Source: Fluviicola sp. XM-24bin1 (GTDB taxonomy: Bacteria; Bacteroidota; Bacteroidia; Flavobacteriales_D; Crocinitomicaceae). Taken from it: a DNA stretch of 64,000 nucleotides. The notes under the pieces were generated by a model. The model was given only the letters and a program-made list of their open reading frames with translations. It had not been told where the DNA came from and ran no database searches. Both the position numbers and the translations under genes were made by a program. Each line of letters starts with the position of its first letter. Within the stretch, counting starts at the first letter, position 1. The stretch covers positions 262,960 to 326,959 of the forward strand of contig QCWI01000002.1 of assembly GCA_003149635.1 (NCBI GenBank), written 5' to 3'. Shown here piece after piece: positions 50,575 to 60,371 of the stretch.

Positions 50575-52383
50575 ATGGCGGAGGTGTCGGAGAAAATTAG
50601 GAACAAACTCAAGGTGCTACCCGATAAACCGGGAGTTTATCAGTATTACGATAAGAACGACACCATCATTTACGTCGGAAAGGCGAAGAACCTTAAAAAA
50701 AGAGTTTCGTCGTATTTCAATAAAAATCAGGATTCTGGCAAAACACGCATGTTGGTGCGACAAATTTTCGACATCAAGTACATCGTCGTGGATAGCGAAT
50801 TGGATGCCTTGCTTCTAGAGAATAACTTGATTAAGAAGTACCAGCCGAAGTACAACATTCAACTTAAAGATGACAAAACCTACCCGTGGATTTGCATCAA
50901 AAACGAACCTTTCCCGAGAGTGTTTACCACACGCCGTGTCATTAAGGACGGATCGAAGTACTACGGCCCGTATCCAAGTGTTAAAGTGGTAAATACCCTA
51001 TTGGAACTGATCCGTGATGTTTATCCCTTACGTTCTTGTGCGCTGGATTTGTCTGATAAGAAAATCAAAGAAGGGAAACATAAAGTATGCTTGGAATACC
51101 ACCTTGGAAATTGCAAAGGCCCTTGTGAGGGAAAAGAAACGGCGGAAGAATACGACCAATACATCAAAGATATTCAGCACATTTTGAAGGGAAATCTTGG
51201 CGCAGTTATTCGTTCGTTGAAAGAAATGATGCAACAACATGCTGAGAATTTAGAATTCGAGGAAGCTCAAGGTGTCAAGAAGAAAATTGATACGATTCAA
51301 CGCTATCAGGCGAAATCGACTGTGGTGTCTCCGACGATTCACGCTGTTGATGTGATCACACTAGTACAAGATTCAAAAATGGCCTTCGTGAATTATTTAG
51401 TGATCAACAACGGAGCCATTATTCATGGTTTGACAGTCGAAGTAACCAAAAAGCTGGACGAATCTGAGGCCGACATCATACAATATGTATTGCCTCAAAT
51501 GCGCGAGCGATTCCACAGTCAATCGAAAGAAGTTTTGGTGACAAATCCAATGGACTTGGATACTGAGGAATATTCCTTCTTCACGCCTATGCGCGGAGAT
51601 AAGAGGTCGTTGGTGGAGCTTTCCACGCGAAACGCCACATTCTATCAACTGGAAAAGCGTAAGCACGAGAAAATTGTAAATCCGGAGCGCCATACAGAAC
51701 GTATTTTGGAGACCATTCGTAAAGATTTCCGTCTGGATACTTTGCCGGTGCACATCGAATGTTTTGACAACTCGAACTTTCATGGAACGCATGCGGTTTC
51801 GGCCTGTGTCGTCTTCAAAAATGCCAAGCCGAGTAAGAAGGATTATCGCCATTTCAATATTAAAACAGTGGATGGCCCGGATGATTTTGCATCGATGGAA
51901 GAAGCCGTTTTTCGTCGTTACAAGCGTTTGAAAGAGGAAGAGCAACCGTTGCCTCAACTCATTGTGATCGATGGTGGAAAGGGACAATTGTCATCGGCGG
52001 TGAAAGCTTTGGATGATTTGGATTTACGTGGACAAATTGCCATCGTTGGGATCGCGAAAAAGTTGGAGGAGATTTTCTTTCCGGGAGATTCCTATCCTAT
52101 CTACATCGACAAGCGCTCTGAAAGTTTAAAGGTGATTCAGCATTTACGCAACGAAGCCCATCGCTTTGGAATTACGCACCATCGAAACAAACGAAGTAAG
52201 GCCGCTCTCGTTTCTGAAATCACACAGATTAAAGGCATAGGCGAGAAGACCTTTGAGGAATTGATTCGCAATTTTAAGTCCATCCAAGGTGTGAAAAAAG
52301 CATCACACGAAGAATTGGCAGAGGTCATTGGGAATGCCAAAGCGAAGATTGTGTTTGATTATTTTCAGAAGGAGGCTAAATAA
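50575..52383 (+). CDS. uvrC: Excinuclease ABC subunit C
   Basis: UvrC makes both incisions around damaged bases in nucleotide-excision repair with UvrA and UvrB. At 602 residues it is full length. The N-terminal GIY-YIG nuclease is PGVYQYYDKNDTIIYVGKAK through LKKRVSSYFN (residues 18-55), with LENNLIKKYQPKYNIQLKDD. The Cys-rich HKVCLEYHLGNCKGPCEGKE, the UVR motif NLEFEEAQGVKKKIDTIQRY, the RNase H-like second nuclease (IECFDNSNFHGTHAVSACVV, IVIDGGKGQLSSA) and the C-terminal helix-hairpin-helix pair (ITQIKGIGEKTFEELIRNFK) are all present. No neighbouring uvr genes. Confidence 0.97.
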   Translation: MAEVSEKIRNKLKVLPDKPGVYQYYDKNDTIIYVGKAKNLKKRVSSYFNKNQDSGKTRMLVRQIFDIKYIVVDSELDALLLENNLIKKYQPKYNIQLKDDKTYPWICIKNEPFPRVFTTRRVIKDGSKYYGPYPSVKVVNTLLELIRDVYPLRSCALDLSDKKIKEGKHKVCLEYHLGNCKGPCEGKETAEEYDQYIKDIQHILKGNLGAVIRSLKEMMQQHAENLEFEEAQGVKKKIDTIQRYQAKSTVVSPTIHAVDVITLVQDSKMAFVNYLVINNGAIIHGLTVEVTKKLDESEADIIQYVLPQMRERFHSQSKEVLVTNPMDLDTEEYSFFTPMRGDKRSLVELSTRNATFYQLEKRKHEKIVNPERHTERILETIRKDFRLDTLPVHIECFDNSNFHGTHAVSACVVFKNAKPSKKDYRHFNIKTVDGPDDFASMEEAVFRRYKRLKEEEQPLPQLIVIDGGKGQLSSAVKALDDLDLRGQIAIVGIAKKLEEIFFPGDSYPIYIDKRSESLKVIQHLRNEAHRFGITHHRNKRSKAALVSEITQIKGIGEKTFEELIRNFKSIQGVKKASHEELAEVIGNAKAKIVFDYFQKEAK

Positions 52384-52423
52384 TTTATGCTTGGCGGGAC
52401 ATTGGATGCCCAGAATACTGTTC

Positions 52424-52509
52424 AACCGCAAAGGCGCAAGGGGCCCAAAGTTTTTAGTGTTGAATGTGTTAGTTAAAGTACGCAAGGATTACGACTTCGT
52501 CATAATCTT
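52424..52509. repeat. Dispersed intergenic repeat, copy B
   Basis: ACCGCAAAGGCGCAAGG, a spacer, then GTACGCAAGGATTACGACTT followed by CGTCATAATCTTG; the GATTACGAC-TTC-GTCATAATC part folds with 8 of 9 pairs. It shares a core of about 30 bp with copy A (43833-43908). The rest of the 258-bp gap 52384-52641 shows no gene. Confidence 0.65.
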
Positions 52510-52641
52510 GTTCCGTTACAAATTAGTATAACTACCTTAGTCCGTCCATTCAACTCACACTCCACACTCAAATCTGATCAAGGGGGTAGGGTATTCTTCA
52601 TCTCCCATGTTTAATATACACGAATTATTAATTATACTAAG

Positions 52642-54243
52642 ATGAAATCACTTCTATTAACTCTTTTCAGTCTGTCCGTTTTCTTGTCATTCGGGCAGCC
52701 ATTTACAAGCAGTCACCTACCGATTGTAGTAATAAACACAGGAAATTCAACGTACAACGACGCCAATATTCCCGATGAGCCAAAAATCACTGCGACCATC
52801 GGAATCATCGACAATCTTACGGGGACGAACAACCTGACCGATCCGTTCACGTACACTTCCTCTATTGGAATTGAAACACGCGGGAACTCCACACAGGGTT
52901 TTGATAAAAAGACCTACTCTTGGGAATTACGTACCAACGCTGGACAGGACACTTCGCATGCGATTTTAGGCATGGGAAAAGAAGAAGATTGGATCTTGCA
53001 CGCCATGGTAATAGACAAAACTTTATTGCGCATCCCGTTTACGTTTTACCTAGCACGGCGAGCAGGACATTATGCTTCGGATTGGCGCTTTGTAGAATTG
53101 GTTGTGGACGGAGATTATCGCGGTGTGTACATCATTTGTGAGCGCATCAAACGCGATGACGATCGTGTGGATATTTCCAAACTTAAGACAACGGACTTAA
53201 CAGGAGATCAATTAACTGGTGGATATATTCTCCGCATTGATTGGTTGGAAGACCCAACAGGGTTTCAATCCAATTACAACGCGCAATCGGGTGATCCGAT
53301 GTTCTTCCAATGGTATTATCCAAAAGCGGATAGCATTCAACCGGCACAAGCGGCGTACATTCAAAGCTATATGCAAACGTTTGAAGATGCTGTATTCTCG
53401 CCAACTTTTCATGATGCCACGGGAACTCACTGGTCGCATTATGCAGATTTGACCAGCTTTGTCGATTTCCTCCTTATTAATGAAATCAGCAAAAATTCGG
53501 ATGGATACAAATTGAGCTCCTACGTTCACAAGGACAGGGAAAGCAAAGGCGGAAAATTCAAAGCAGGGCCCATTTGGGATTTCGATCAAACCTATGGACA
53601 CTCGGAAGTCTGTTCCGATAACGATCCAACGGGATGGTTGTACTTGCAGAATCAGCCACAATGCGAAGATTTAGAATCGATGCCGATGTGGTGGCAAACA
53701 ATGATGACAGACCCGGTGTTTCAAAATCATTTGGCCTGTAGATGGCAAACTTTGCGTGCAGGGCCATTGCATCAAGACAGCATTTACGCCTGGATGGATC
53801 AGAATCAAGCACTTTTAGGTACTGCAATTGACCGAAACTTTGTGAAATGGAATTTTCTGGGGCAGAACATTTGGATTCAACCTGATCCTATCCCCGCGGA
53901 TTACGCAGGAGAAATTTCCTACATGAAGAACTGGATTTCTCAACGCTTGGCCTGGATGGATGCCAACATGCCGGGAGATTGTTCTCAAGATGTTGCTTCT
54001 ACGATTTCATTAGAAGCACCGAAAATTGAAGTGTTCCCGAATCCTGCTTCAGATCAATTGTTCGTACGCGGATATGCCAACACGCAATTGGAACTCCGAT
54101 CAATGACGGGGCAAATTGTAAAATCAATGGATTGCCAATCAGATTTAGTGGAACTCAATGTGTCTGATGTAAGTGCAGGTGTCTACCACTTGGTCATTCG
54201 CAATGCAAGTTCACAAGTGACCAAGAAGGTGGTAATCCGATAA
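52642..54243 (+). CDS. CotH-kinase family secreted protein with T9SS type A signal
   Basis: A 533-residue exported protein. Signal peptide MKSLLLTLFSLSVFLSFGQ. The CotH fold is shown by IGIETRGNSTQGFDKKTYSW (residues 73-92), the MGKEEDWILHAMVIDKTLLR block, DWRFVELVVDGDYRGVYIIC with ERIKRDDDRVDISKL, and the metal-site-like GPIWDFDQTYGH. CotH proteins are atypical kinases that can phosphorylate proteins; for secreted Bacteroidota members the target is not known. The C-terminus is a type A CTD (IEVFPNPASDQLFVRGYANT, SAGVYHLVIRN). Its stop is 1 bp from the stop of the convergent glycosyltransferase gene. Confidence 0.92.
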   Translation: MKSLLLTLFSLSVFLSFGQPFTSSHLPIVVINTGNSTYNDANIPDEPKITATIGIIDNLTGTNNLTDPFTYTSSIGIETRGNSTQGFDKKTYSWELRTNAGQDTSHAILGMGKEEDWILHAMVIDKTLLRIPFTFYLARRAGHYASDWRFVELVVDGDYRGVYIICERIKRDDDRVDISKLKTTDLTGDQLTGGYILRIDWLEDPTGFQSNYNAQSGDPMFFQWYYPKADSIQPAQAAYIQSYMQTFEDAVFSPTFHDATGTHWSHYADLTSFVDFLLINEISKNSDGYKLSSYVHKDRESKGGKFKAGPIWDFDQTYGHSEVCSDNDPTGWLYLQNQPQCEDLESMPMWWQTMMTDPVFQNHLACRWQTLRAGPLHQDSIYAWMDQNQALLGTAIDRNFVKWNFLGQNIWIQPDPIPADYAGEISYMKNWISQRLAWMDANMPGDCSQDVASTISLEAPKIEVFPNPASDQLFVRGYANTQLELRSMTGQIVKSMDCQSDLVELNVSDVSAGVYHLVIRNASSQVTKKVVIR

Positions 54244-54244
54244 A

Positions 54245-55303
54245 TTACAATTCCAAAAAATCAGCATAGCGCCTCTCCTGTTCTTCAGTGGAATACGGTA
54301 GGTGCTGTTGCATTTCTTCCGAAGCTTTTTCCGCATTAACCAGTGCATTTTCCAAATCTTGTGGGAAGGTCTCCAGCCTGTAATAAAACGCGGCCGTGTG
54401 CATTTCTTCGATGTGTCCGTATTCCTTATGGATCATCATGGGAACTTTATATCCGAACGAAACGGTCATCGCTCCTGAAATCTGATTGCGAAAATATTGA
54501 TCGGCGCTGGGTGTCTCAGGATGTACGAGCGGTAAAATGAGATCGCTACTTCGTACCACTTTATCAAACTCTTCCTGCGAGACAAAATGATCATACGTCG
54601 TAATTCGATCCTGTAATCCCGCTTCTTTGATCGCGTTTAAAAACAGTTCCACTTCTGGCTTTTCAGGATCGCTTTTTCCAAGGAATACGAATCGAATTTT
54701 TTGGTCGTCCAAACGTTTTACTATCTCTAAAAATCCGTGCAAATCCTTACGTCGCTCTTCTACCCCACCAATAATCACTACCTGCTTATTTCCTCTTTCT
54801 TGAGGTACATCAGATTTTGGAAATCGAAGCGCATAAAAATGTTCTAACGCCAATCCTTTCTGTGGTGAAACCTTTTCTTTCAAGTATTCACTCAAAAGGA
54901 AATACTTCTTGATTTTCCGGTGAATGATCTTCTGTGTAAAGCTTTCTGTAAACATGCGTGTTGTGTGAATCACGCCCACGAATTCGATTTTTGAAAACAG
55001 CGCCTTCAAACAGAGATCACGTACAACTTTCCCTTGTGCTGTATTTAAAACCGATAATTCAATCTCGGATAATTTTAGCTGATTCCAGACCTTGCGCACC
55101 TGAACCTTGTTCGACATTCCCGCAATATCCAAGGTGAAAACCTCGTTGGTATAAGACGCAAAAGCCGGATTTCGATCCACCACTTCCGGAGTAGTGATCA
55201 GAAGAATTTCGTGTCCACGAGCATGGATAGCATGCATTTGAGTGAGCAAACATTCGTCGTGTGATCCTCCGATTTCTATTAAAGCGATGCGTTTTTTCGC
55301 CAT
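54245..55303 (-). CDS. GT-B-type glycosyltransferase
   Basis: Start ATG 55303 (MAKKRIALIEIGGSHDECLL) is preferred over a TTG at 55345. The 352-residue cytoplasmic protein has the two-Rossmann look of GT-B enzymes. The N-terminal half has the GGSHDE loop. The C-terminal half has the VVIIGGVEERRKDLHGFLEI strand-loop-helix, FVFLGKSDPEKPEVELFLNA, ITTYDHFVSQEEFDKVVRSS and DLILPLVHPETPSADQYFRN, then ISGAMTVSFGYKVPMMIHKE, the typical nucleotide-sugar region of GT4-like families. The conserved E-x7-E pattern is not obvious, so donor and acceptor are unknown. No polysaccharide cluster is adjacent. Confidence 0.72.
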   Translation of the reverse strand: MAKKRIALIEIGGSHDECLLTQMHAIHARGHEILLITTPEVVDRNPAFASYTNEVFTLDIAGMSNKVQVRKVWNQLKLSEIELSVLNTAQGKVVRDLCLKALFSKIEFVGVIHTTRMFTESFTQKIIHRKIKKYFLLSEYLKEKVSPQKGLALEHFYALRFPKSDVPQERGNKQVVIIGGVEERRKDLHGFLEIVKRLDDQKIRFVFLGKSDPEKPEVELFLNAIKEAGLQDRITTYDHFVSQEEFDKVVRSSDLILPLVHPETPSADQYFRNQISGAMTVSFGYKVPMMIHKEYGHIEEMHTAAFYYRLETFPQDLENALVNAEKASEEMQQHLPYSTEEQERRYADFLEL

Positions 55304-55381
55304 GTCGATTTCAACAATTCGTTCTTGGAAAGCTTTTTGCAACACAAAGAAACAAAAAACAAACCAGCGTATTTTTATCCC

Positions 55382-56320
55382 GTGAAACTACTTTTTCTCC
55401 TCATATTCAGTGTGCTTTGTGCTGTAACTCCAGTTGTGGCTCAGAACAAAACGGTTACGTTGGTTATCGATCCGGGGCACGGAGGTGATGATCCTGGACA
55501 CCTCCCCAACAATACCAATTTGTTGCCTGAAAAGGATCTGAATCTGAAAATCGCCAAATATTTCGGTGGATATATCGAAAAGTATTTGCAGAATGTGAAA
55601 GTGGTGTACACGCGCACTACTGATACCTATCCATCTTTGGACGATCGTGTGGACAAAGCGAACAACCTCAACGCAGACTATTTCATTAGCATTCACTGCA
55701 ACGGGAACGAACGCACTTCAGTACGAGGTACCGAAACGCACGTGCACTCGATGAGCTTGAAGAACTCAGTGGAATGGGCGAAAGCGATAGAAAATCAATT
55801 CTCGAAACGGGCCGGACGAAAATCTCGCGGGGTGAAAGACAAGCGTGATTTGCAGCATTCGTTGCAAGTTTTGAAATTCACCAACATGACCAGCGTTTTG
55901 GTTGAATGTGGATTCCTGACCAACGATGCCGAGGCAGCTTATCTCAACACAAGTTACGGACAAGAAATCATCGCATCCGCAATTTTCAGAGCCTTCCGAT
56001 CCACGATTGAATCGCAACATCCGAGCACTGCATTTCGAAAAAGTGCCAGTTCAACTAACACAGATACAACGGCAAGCACAAATTCTACGGAAAAAAAATT
56101 CGCGATTCAAATCGCTTCATCCAAGTCTCCAATCGATCCAAAAAAGGATCCTCAGATGCGCAAATTAGATCTTGCAGTTATCCGTAAGGAGTTGAATACC
56201 AGCAGCGCATACAAATACATCTACCTTGCCGGCTCCTTCGATTCTAAGGATGATGCCAAGCAAGCATTGGAAGGCGTAAAGTCGTCAGGATTCCGCGACG
56301 CGATCATCGTTTCAAAATAA
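55382..56320 (+). CDS. N-acetylmuramoyl-L-alanine amidase with SPOR-like tail
   Basis: I start at GTG 55382 because it directly precedes a signal peptide (MKLLFLLIFSVLCAVTPVVA-Q); a TTG at 55325 would place 19 odd residues in front. The amidase_3 zinc domain is complete: VTLVIDPGHGGDDPGH (zinc His), LLPEKDLNLKIAKYFGGYIE (zinc Glu), DYFISIHCNGNERTSVRGTE (zinc His) and SVLVECGFLTNDAEAAYLN (catalytic Glu). The C-terminal 75 residues (FAIQIASSKSPIDPKKDPQM to SGFRDAIIVSK) look like a SPOR domain. It cleaves peptide stems from septal peptidoglycan, aiding cell separation. It is divergent from the glycosyltransferase gene. Confidence 0.93.
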   Translation: MKLLFLLIFSVLCAVTPVVAQNKTVTLVIDPGHGGDDPGHLPNNTNLLPEKDLNLKIAKYFGGYIEKYLQNVKVVYTRTTDTYPSLDDRVDKANNLNADYFISIHCNGNERTSVRGTETHVHSMSLKNSVEWAKAIENQFSKRAGRKSRGVKDKRDLQHSLQVLKFTNMTSVLVECGFLTNDAEAAYLNTSYGQEIIASAIFRAFRSTIESQHPSTAFRKSASSTNTDTTASTNSTEKKFAIQIASSKSPIDPKKDPQMRKLDLAVIRKELNTSSAYKYIYLAGSFDSKDDAKQALEGVKSSGFRDAIIVSK

Positions 56321-56347
56321 TTTCGAAGAAATAAGCAACCCTCCTTT

Positions 56348-56365
56348 AACTAAATGCGTTTAGTT
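56348..56365. promoter_or_regulatory. Perfect 18-bp inverted repeat AACTAAA-TGCG-TTTAGTT
   Basis: It lies between the amidase stop and the type B cargo start. The arms use the same AACTAA/TTAGTT words as the BlaI operators at 6440-6495, but the spacing between the 6-bp arms is 6 rather than 4. It could be an operator or a weak hairpin; no T-run follows. Confidence 0.4.
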
Positions 56366-56456
56366 GTCGTGTTAAGACTTTAACAATCCAATAGGCATTT
56401 GTCGAATTGTTCTGGAATTGGCACACAAACCGTTAAATTTACGGCTGCTAACTATA

Positions 56457-59400
56457 ATGGAAACTTGCAAAACTCTCCTTATGCAAAGTAATAGACTCCT
56501 TATGGCACTTTACGTGCTGTTCTTCTCTGGCATTTCTCTCGCCCAGGCGCCAATTAACATGACTCCTGCGAACAACAACCTAACTTTCAATACCTGTAAC
56601 GGATTCCTGATCGATTCAGGAGGTCAAGGTGGCCCCGGATACGGCAACAACGAAAGTATCGTGATTACGATTTGTCCGGACACACCGGGTGAAATAATCT
56701 CAATCGTCTTTAACCTTTTCGCGCTAGACCCAACCAATACAGGAACGCAGCAGAATCCCAATGTGGATTTCATGGCGGTATATGACGGCCCTTCTACGGC
56801 ATCGAATACTCTGGGAACGTACACGGGAACGCAACTTCAAGGAGTTGTTATTGAGGCAACACAGTTGAATCCATCGGGATGTATTACGTTGGAATTCTAC
56901 TCGAACAGCGTGGGAACTGGTCAATTTACGGCCTCCGTTAACTGTGAAACACCTTGTGCCGATCCGCAAGCGGGAGGTGTTATTATGAACGGAATCACAC
57001 CGGACAGCATCCGCGTTTGTGTGGGAGACACCATCACCTTCCAAGAACAAGGATCGTTTGCGCAACAAGGATTCAACCTAGTAAACTACATGTGGGATTT
57101 CATGGACGGAGATACATCTAACGGAACTACGGTGTCACACGTGTACGATGTTCCAGGATATTACAACGTTCAGCTTTTCGTCACTGATGACAACGGCTGT
57201 TCCAACCCGAACCTCATCGATCTTCAGGTGCTTGTAGGTACCATTCCAGACTTTACGGGATTCCCTTCAGACACTTCCATTTGTTTGGGTGAATCGATGA
57301 CATTCGTAGCCGACCCTGAGTCGTATGAAGTAAGCTGGAACGGATTCCCAGGAAGTCAGCAAATTGACGATGGATGTTTGCCGGATACGCTCTTGGGTGT
57401 ATCTCAAGACGTACAATTGTTACAAACAGGATTTGCCGCTGGAACTACCATTCAAAACGTGAACGATCTTACAAGTATCTGTTTGGATTTGGAGCACTCT
57501 TACATGGGAGATCTCGTAATTCTTGTGGAATGTCCAAACGGACAAAGTTCGATTCTTCACCAGCAAGGAGGCGGTGGAACACAGATCGGAATTCCGAACC
57601 CATTGGACAATGTGGATTGTTCGGATCCATCCACGCAAGGAACTCCCTTTACTTATTGTTTCACTCCTCAAGCGACACAAACCTGGGTAGACTGGGTAAA
57701 TGCACAAGGAGGATTTGGATTGACCATTCCTGGAGGTAACTATGCATCGGTTCAACCTTTGAGTAACCTCGTTGGATGTCCTACGAACGGAGTTTGGACG
57801 TTAACTGTAATTGATAACTGGGCCGCGGATGACGGTACCTTGTTCGGATTTAGTTTGACGTTGGATTCGTCGTACTATCCGCCGCCACAAACATTCGAGC
57901 CGCAAATTGGTTTGGCCAATGATTCATCATACTGGTTGAATCCGCAATTCGAAACGTTCTTGTCGCCAGATGCCGATTCATTGATCGTAACACCAACGCA
58001 ATCTGGAGCTTTCCAATACGATTACTACGTAATTGACAACTTCGGATGTGAATACGATACTTCTGTGATGTTGTATGTCGACCCATTGTCTCCAACATTT
58101 GCTGGAAACGATACTTCGTTGTGTGATAACTCTACCCTGTTCATGAACGGTCAGGTTACCGGTTTGACCAACTCTTGTGATTACGTTCTGACCATGGAAG
58201 ATTCTTTCGGGGATACCTGGAACGGTAACACTTTAACGATTACAATTAATGGAGTCTCCACGACATACACCTGTGCGAATCCATCTATACAAATTGAAAA
58301 CTTGACAATACCAGTAGGCGCTACCGTCACCGTGACCTTTAACGCCAATGGTAACTTCATCGGAGAATGTTCCTGGGATATTGTTGATGGAAGCGGCAAC
58401 GTGGTTATAAGTATGAACACTGGACAAAACGCTCCAGTTACAAGTACTTTCACTGCGAACTGCGTTCCTTCTTATACGTATGCATGGACACCGCAAGGAT
58501 CGGTAAGCGACCCAACGATTGCTGATCCGCAGTTTACGGGTAACGCATCGCAACAATTGATTTTGACAACGTATCCTGTTGGACATCCATTGTGTGCTAC
58601 AACGGATACCGTTCAAGTGAATATTTCACAATCGCCTTATCCGGGAGAAGACACAACGATCTCTATTTGTCCAACTGCAGGAGCCTTCGATCTCTTCCCG
58701 CTTCTTGGAACAAATGTTTCTACGATGGGCGCTTGGTTTGACGATCAAGGAAACCCTGTGAACATGCCGTATGATCCGCAGGTATTGCCAGCTGGAAATT
58801 ACACGTACCAGACTGACAGTTTGGGATGTACGGATGAAGCCATTGTGACAATCATCTTCGTACCAACAACGATAGATAACGTGAATAATACGGATGCACT
58901 TTGTGACGGAAGTTCGAACGGAACAATAACCATCGACGCGACCAATATGGTAGAATACACCGTGAATCAGGGAGCGCCAGTTGCAGCGGGAAGTCCATTT
59001 ACGATCAACGGGCTGGCAGCAGGAACCTACACAGTAGCTGTATTCTCCGCTGACGGATGTGCTGATTCTGTAGATGTGGTGATCGGAGAACCTGCCGTTC
59101 TTCAGGCAAGTGCTATGACTACAGATGCAACATGTTTTGGCGACTGCGATGGACAAGTTCAAGTAAGCGCTATTGGAGGAACAGCTCCTTATACTTTTGT
59201 TTGGTTGCCGGGAACGAATGGAAACCAAAACGGTTTGGGCATTGATCTTTGCGCCGGACAATACATTACAGGGGTATCTGATGCCAACGGATGTTTGGAT
59301 TCTGTTTCCTATACCATCAATGAGCCAGCTCCATTAGAGCCAACCATCATTGCGGATGACTTGGACGGATGTTTCCCTCACGAGGTGAACTTTACAAATA

Positions 59401-60134
59401 CTACCGCTGGCGCCGTAACTACTACAGAAGTAAATTTTGGTGACGGTTTGGTGGAGACCTATCAAGGAACAAATTCATTCACGCACCAATACGCGAATCC
59501 GGGATTGTACACCGTAACTGTTACAGTATTCAATGCCAATAACTGTTCGTACTCTGTGACATACACAGACTACATTACAGTGTACGGAAACCCGAATGCC
59601 AACTTCCAGATTAATCCGAACAACATCTCCATGTTGGAGCCGGTGACATCTTTGATCAACACAAGTTCTGCGGATGTCGTTTCTTGGTATTGGGAAATCA
59701 CGGGCGGTGAGCCGGCAATATCTACCAACGAGGATGTAAATCCGGTAACGTTCCCATTCGATCAACCAGGAGATTATCCAATTCAGTTGACAGTTGCTAA
59801 TGCAGCGGGATGTCTGGATTCTGTCACCTACACCGTTTCGATCGTCAGCGATGTTTTGATCTTCGCACCGAACACTTTCACTCCGGATAACGACGAGTTC
59901 AACCAGACTTGGATGGTGTACATGTCAGGAATTGACATCTACGATTTCGAGTTGGTGATTTACAACCGTTGGGGAGAAATTGTTTGGGAGTCTCGCGATG
60001 TTTCTGTTGGATGGGACGGAACGTACGGTGGCAAGCTGGTCCAGGACGGAACGTACACTTGGTTCATCAAATGTGCGGATCTTCTCAACGATAACAAATA
60101 TGAATTCCAGGGTCACGTAAATGTGATTCGATAG
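56457..60134 (+). CDS. Large multidomain surface protein with T9SS type B (CHU_C) signal
   Basis: About 1225 residues from ATG 56457 (an ATG at 56481 would give the tidier signal MQSNRLLMALYVLFFSGISL-AQ; the far upstream TTG at 56418 is unlikely). Domains in order: a CUB-like domain (SIVITICPDTPGEIISIVFN, DFMAVYDGPSTASNTLG), PKD (YMWDFMDGDTSNGTTVSHVY), a P-domain-like jelly roll (ICLDLEHSYMGDLVILVECP, GVWTLTVIDNWAADDGTLFG), a FGDTWNG-type sandwich, two SprB-like repeats (CDGSSNGTITIDATNMVEYT, ATCFGDCDGQVQVSAIGGTA), two PKD-like domains, and the type B end (APNTFTPDNDEFNQTWMVYM, IYNRWGEIVWES, GWDGTYGGKLVQDGTYTWFI, GHVNVIR). This resembles gliding or adhesion cargo. No PorP/SprF gene follows; it may use the one at 39238 or another elsewhere. 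Confidence 0.92.
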   Translation: METCKTLLMQSNRLLMALYVLFFSGISLAQAPINMTPANNNLTFNTCNGFLIDSGGQGGPGYGNNESIVITICPDTPGEIISIVFNLFALDPTNTGTQQNPNVDFMAVYDGPSTASNTLGTYTGTQLQGVVIEATQLNPSGCITLEFYSNSVGTGQFTASVNCETPCADPQAGGVIMNGITPDSIRVCVGDTITFQEQGSFAQQGFNLVNYMWDFMDGDTSNGTTVSHVYDVPGYYNVQLFVTDDNGCSNPNLIDLQVLVGTIPDFTGFPSDTSICLGESMTFVADPESYEVSWNGFPGSQQIDDGCLPDTLLGVSQDVQLLQTGFAAGTTIQNVNDLTSICLDLEHSYMGDLVILVECPNGQSSILHQQGGGGTQIGIPNPLDNVDCSDPSTQGTPFTYCFTPQATQTWVDWVNAQGGFGLTIPGGNYASVQPLSNLVGCPTNGVWTLTVIDNWAADDGTLFGFSLTLDSSYYPPPQTFEPQIGLANDSSYWLNPQFETFLSPDADSLIVTPTQSGAFQYDYYVIDNFGCEYDTSVMLYVDPLSPTFAGNDTSLCDNSTLFMNGQVTGLTNSCDYVLTMEDSFGDTWNGNTLTITINGVSTTYTCANPSIQIENLTIPVGATVTVTFNANGNFIGECSWDIVDGSGNVVISMNTGQNAPVTSTFTANCVPSYTYAWTPQGSVSDPTIADPQFTGNASQQLILTTYPVGHPLCATTDTVQVNISQSPYPGEDTTISICPTAGAFDLFPLLGTNVSTMGAWFDDQGNPVNMPYDPQVLPAGNYTYQTDSLGCTDEAIVTIIFVPTTIDNVNNTDALCDGSSNGTITIDATNMVEYTVNQGAPVAAGSPFTINGLAAGTYTVAVFSADGCADSVDVVIGEPAVLQASAMTTDATCFGDCDGQVQVSAIGGTAPYTFVWLPGTNGNQNGLGIDLCAGQYITGVSDANGCLDSVSYTINEPAPLEPTIIADDLDGCFPHEVNFTNTTAGAVTTTEVNFGDGLVETYQGTNSFTHQYANPGLYTVTVTVFNANNCSYSVTYTDYITVYGNPNANFQINPNNISMLEPVTSLINTSSADVVSWYWEITGGEPAISTNEDVNPVTFPFDQPGDYPIQLTVANAAGCLDSVTYTVSIVSDVLIFAPNTFTPDNDEFNQTWMVYMSGIDIYDFELVIYNRWGEIVWESRDVSVGWDGTYGGKLVQDGTYTWFIKCADLLNDNKYEFQGHVNVIR

Positions 60135-60145
60135 ATACTTTGTGG

Positions 60146-60171
60146 GCCAGTATGTCGGGAGATGTACTGGC
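60146..60171 (+). terminator. Possible terminator hairpin after the type B cargo gene
   Basis: A perfect 7-bp stem, GCCAGTA (60146-60152) with TACTGGC (60165-60171), lies 11 bp after the stop. T-rich sequence comes only about 19 bp later, so it is a weak candidate. Confidence 0.4.
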
Positions 60172-60207
60172 ACTGCGAAAAAAGCCGATTTTTTTCTTCG
60201 GAATCTA

Positions 60208-60237
60208 TTTGGAAAATAAATTCTTTGTATATATTTG
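60208..60237 (+). promoter_or_regulatory. Promoter of tRNA-Asn
   Basis: TTTG (60208-60211), an 18-bp spacer, then TATATTTG (60230-60237), closely matching the phylum -33/-7 consensus. The predicted start is about 40 nt before the tRNA 5' end. Confidence 0.7.
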
Positions 60238-60285
60238 CACTCGCCTTTGAAAATAAGGCAGAGCGCACCAAGAAGGTTGTGAAAC

Positions 60286-60359
60286 GCTTCTTTAGCTCAG
60301 TTGGTTAGAGCATCTGACTGTTAATCAGAGGGTCCCTGGTTCGAGCCCAGGAAGGAGCG
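60286..60359 (+). tRNA. tRNA-Asn (anticodon GTT)
   Basis: Full cloverleaf: acceptor GCTTCTT with AAGGAGC (one G-T pair) and discriminator G; D-arm TAGCTCAGTTGGTTAGAGC; anticodon stem TCTGA/TCAGA with loop CTGTTAA giving GTT (Asn); T-arm CCTGG-TTCGAGC-CCAGG. CCA is not encoded. The 3' end abuts a probable integrated island and is the likely attachment site. Confidence 0.96.
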
Positions 60360-60371
60360 CTAATTGGAAAT

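Noticed and set aside
51397..51987. Minus-strand ORF of 196 codons within uvrC
   Set aside because: Shadow of a complete, well-conserved uvrC frame.
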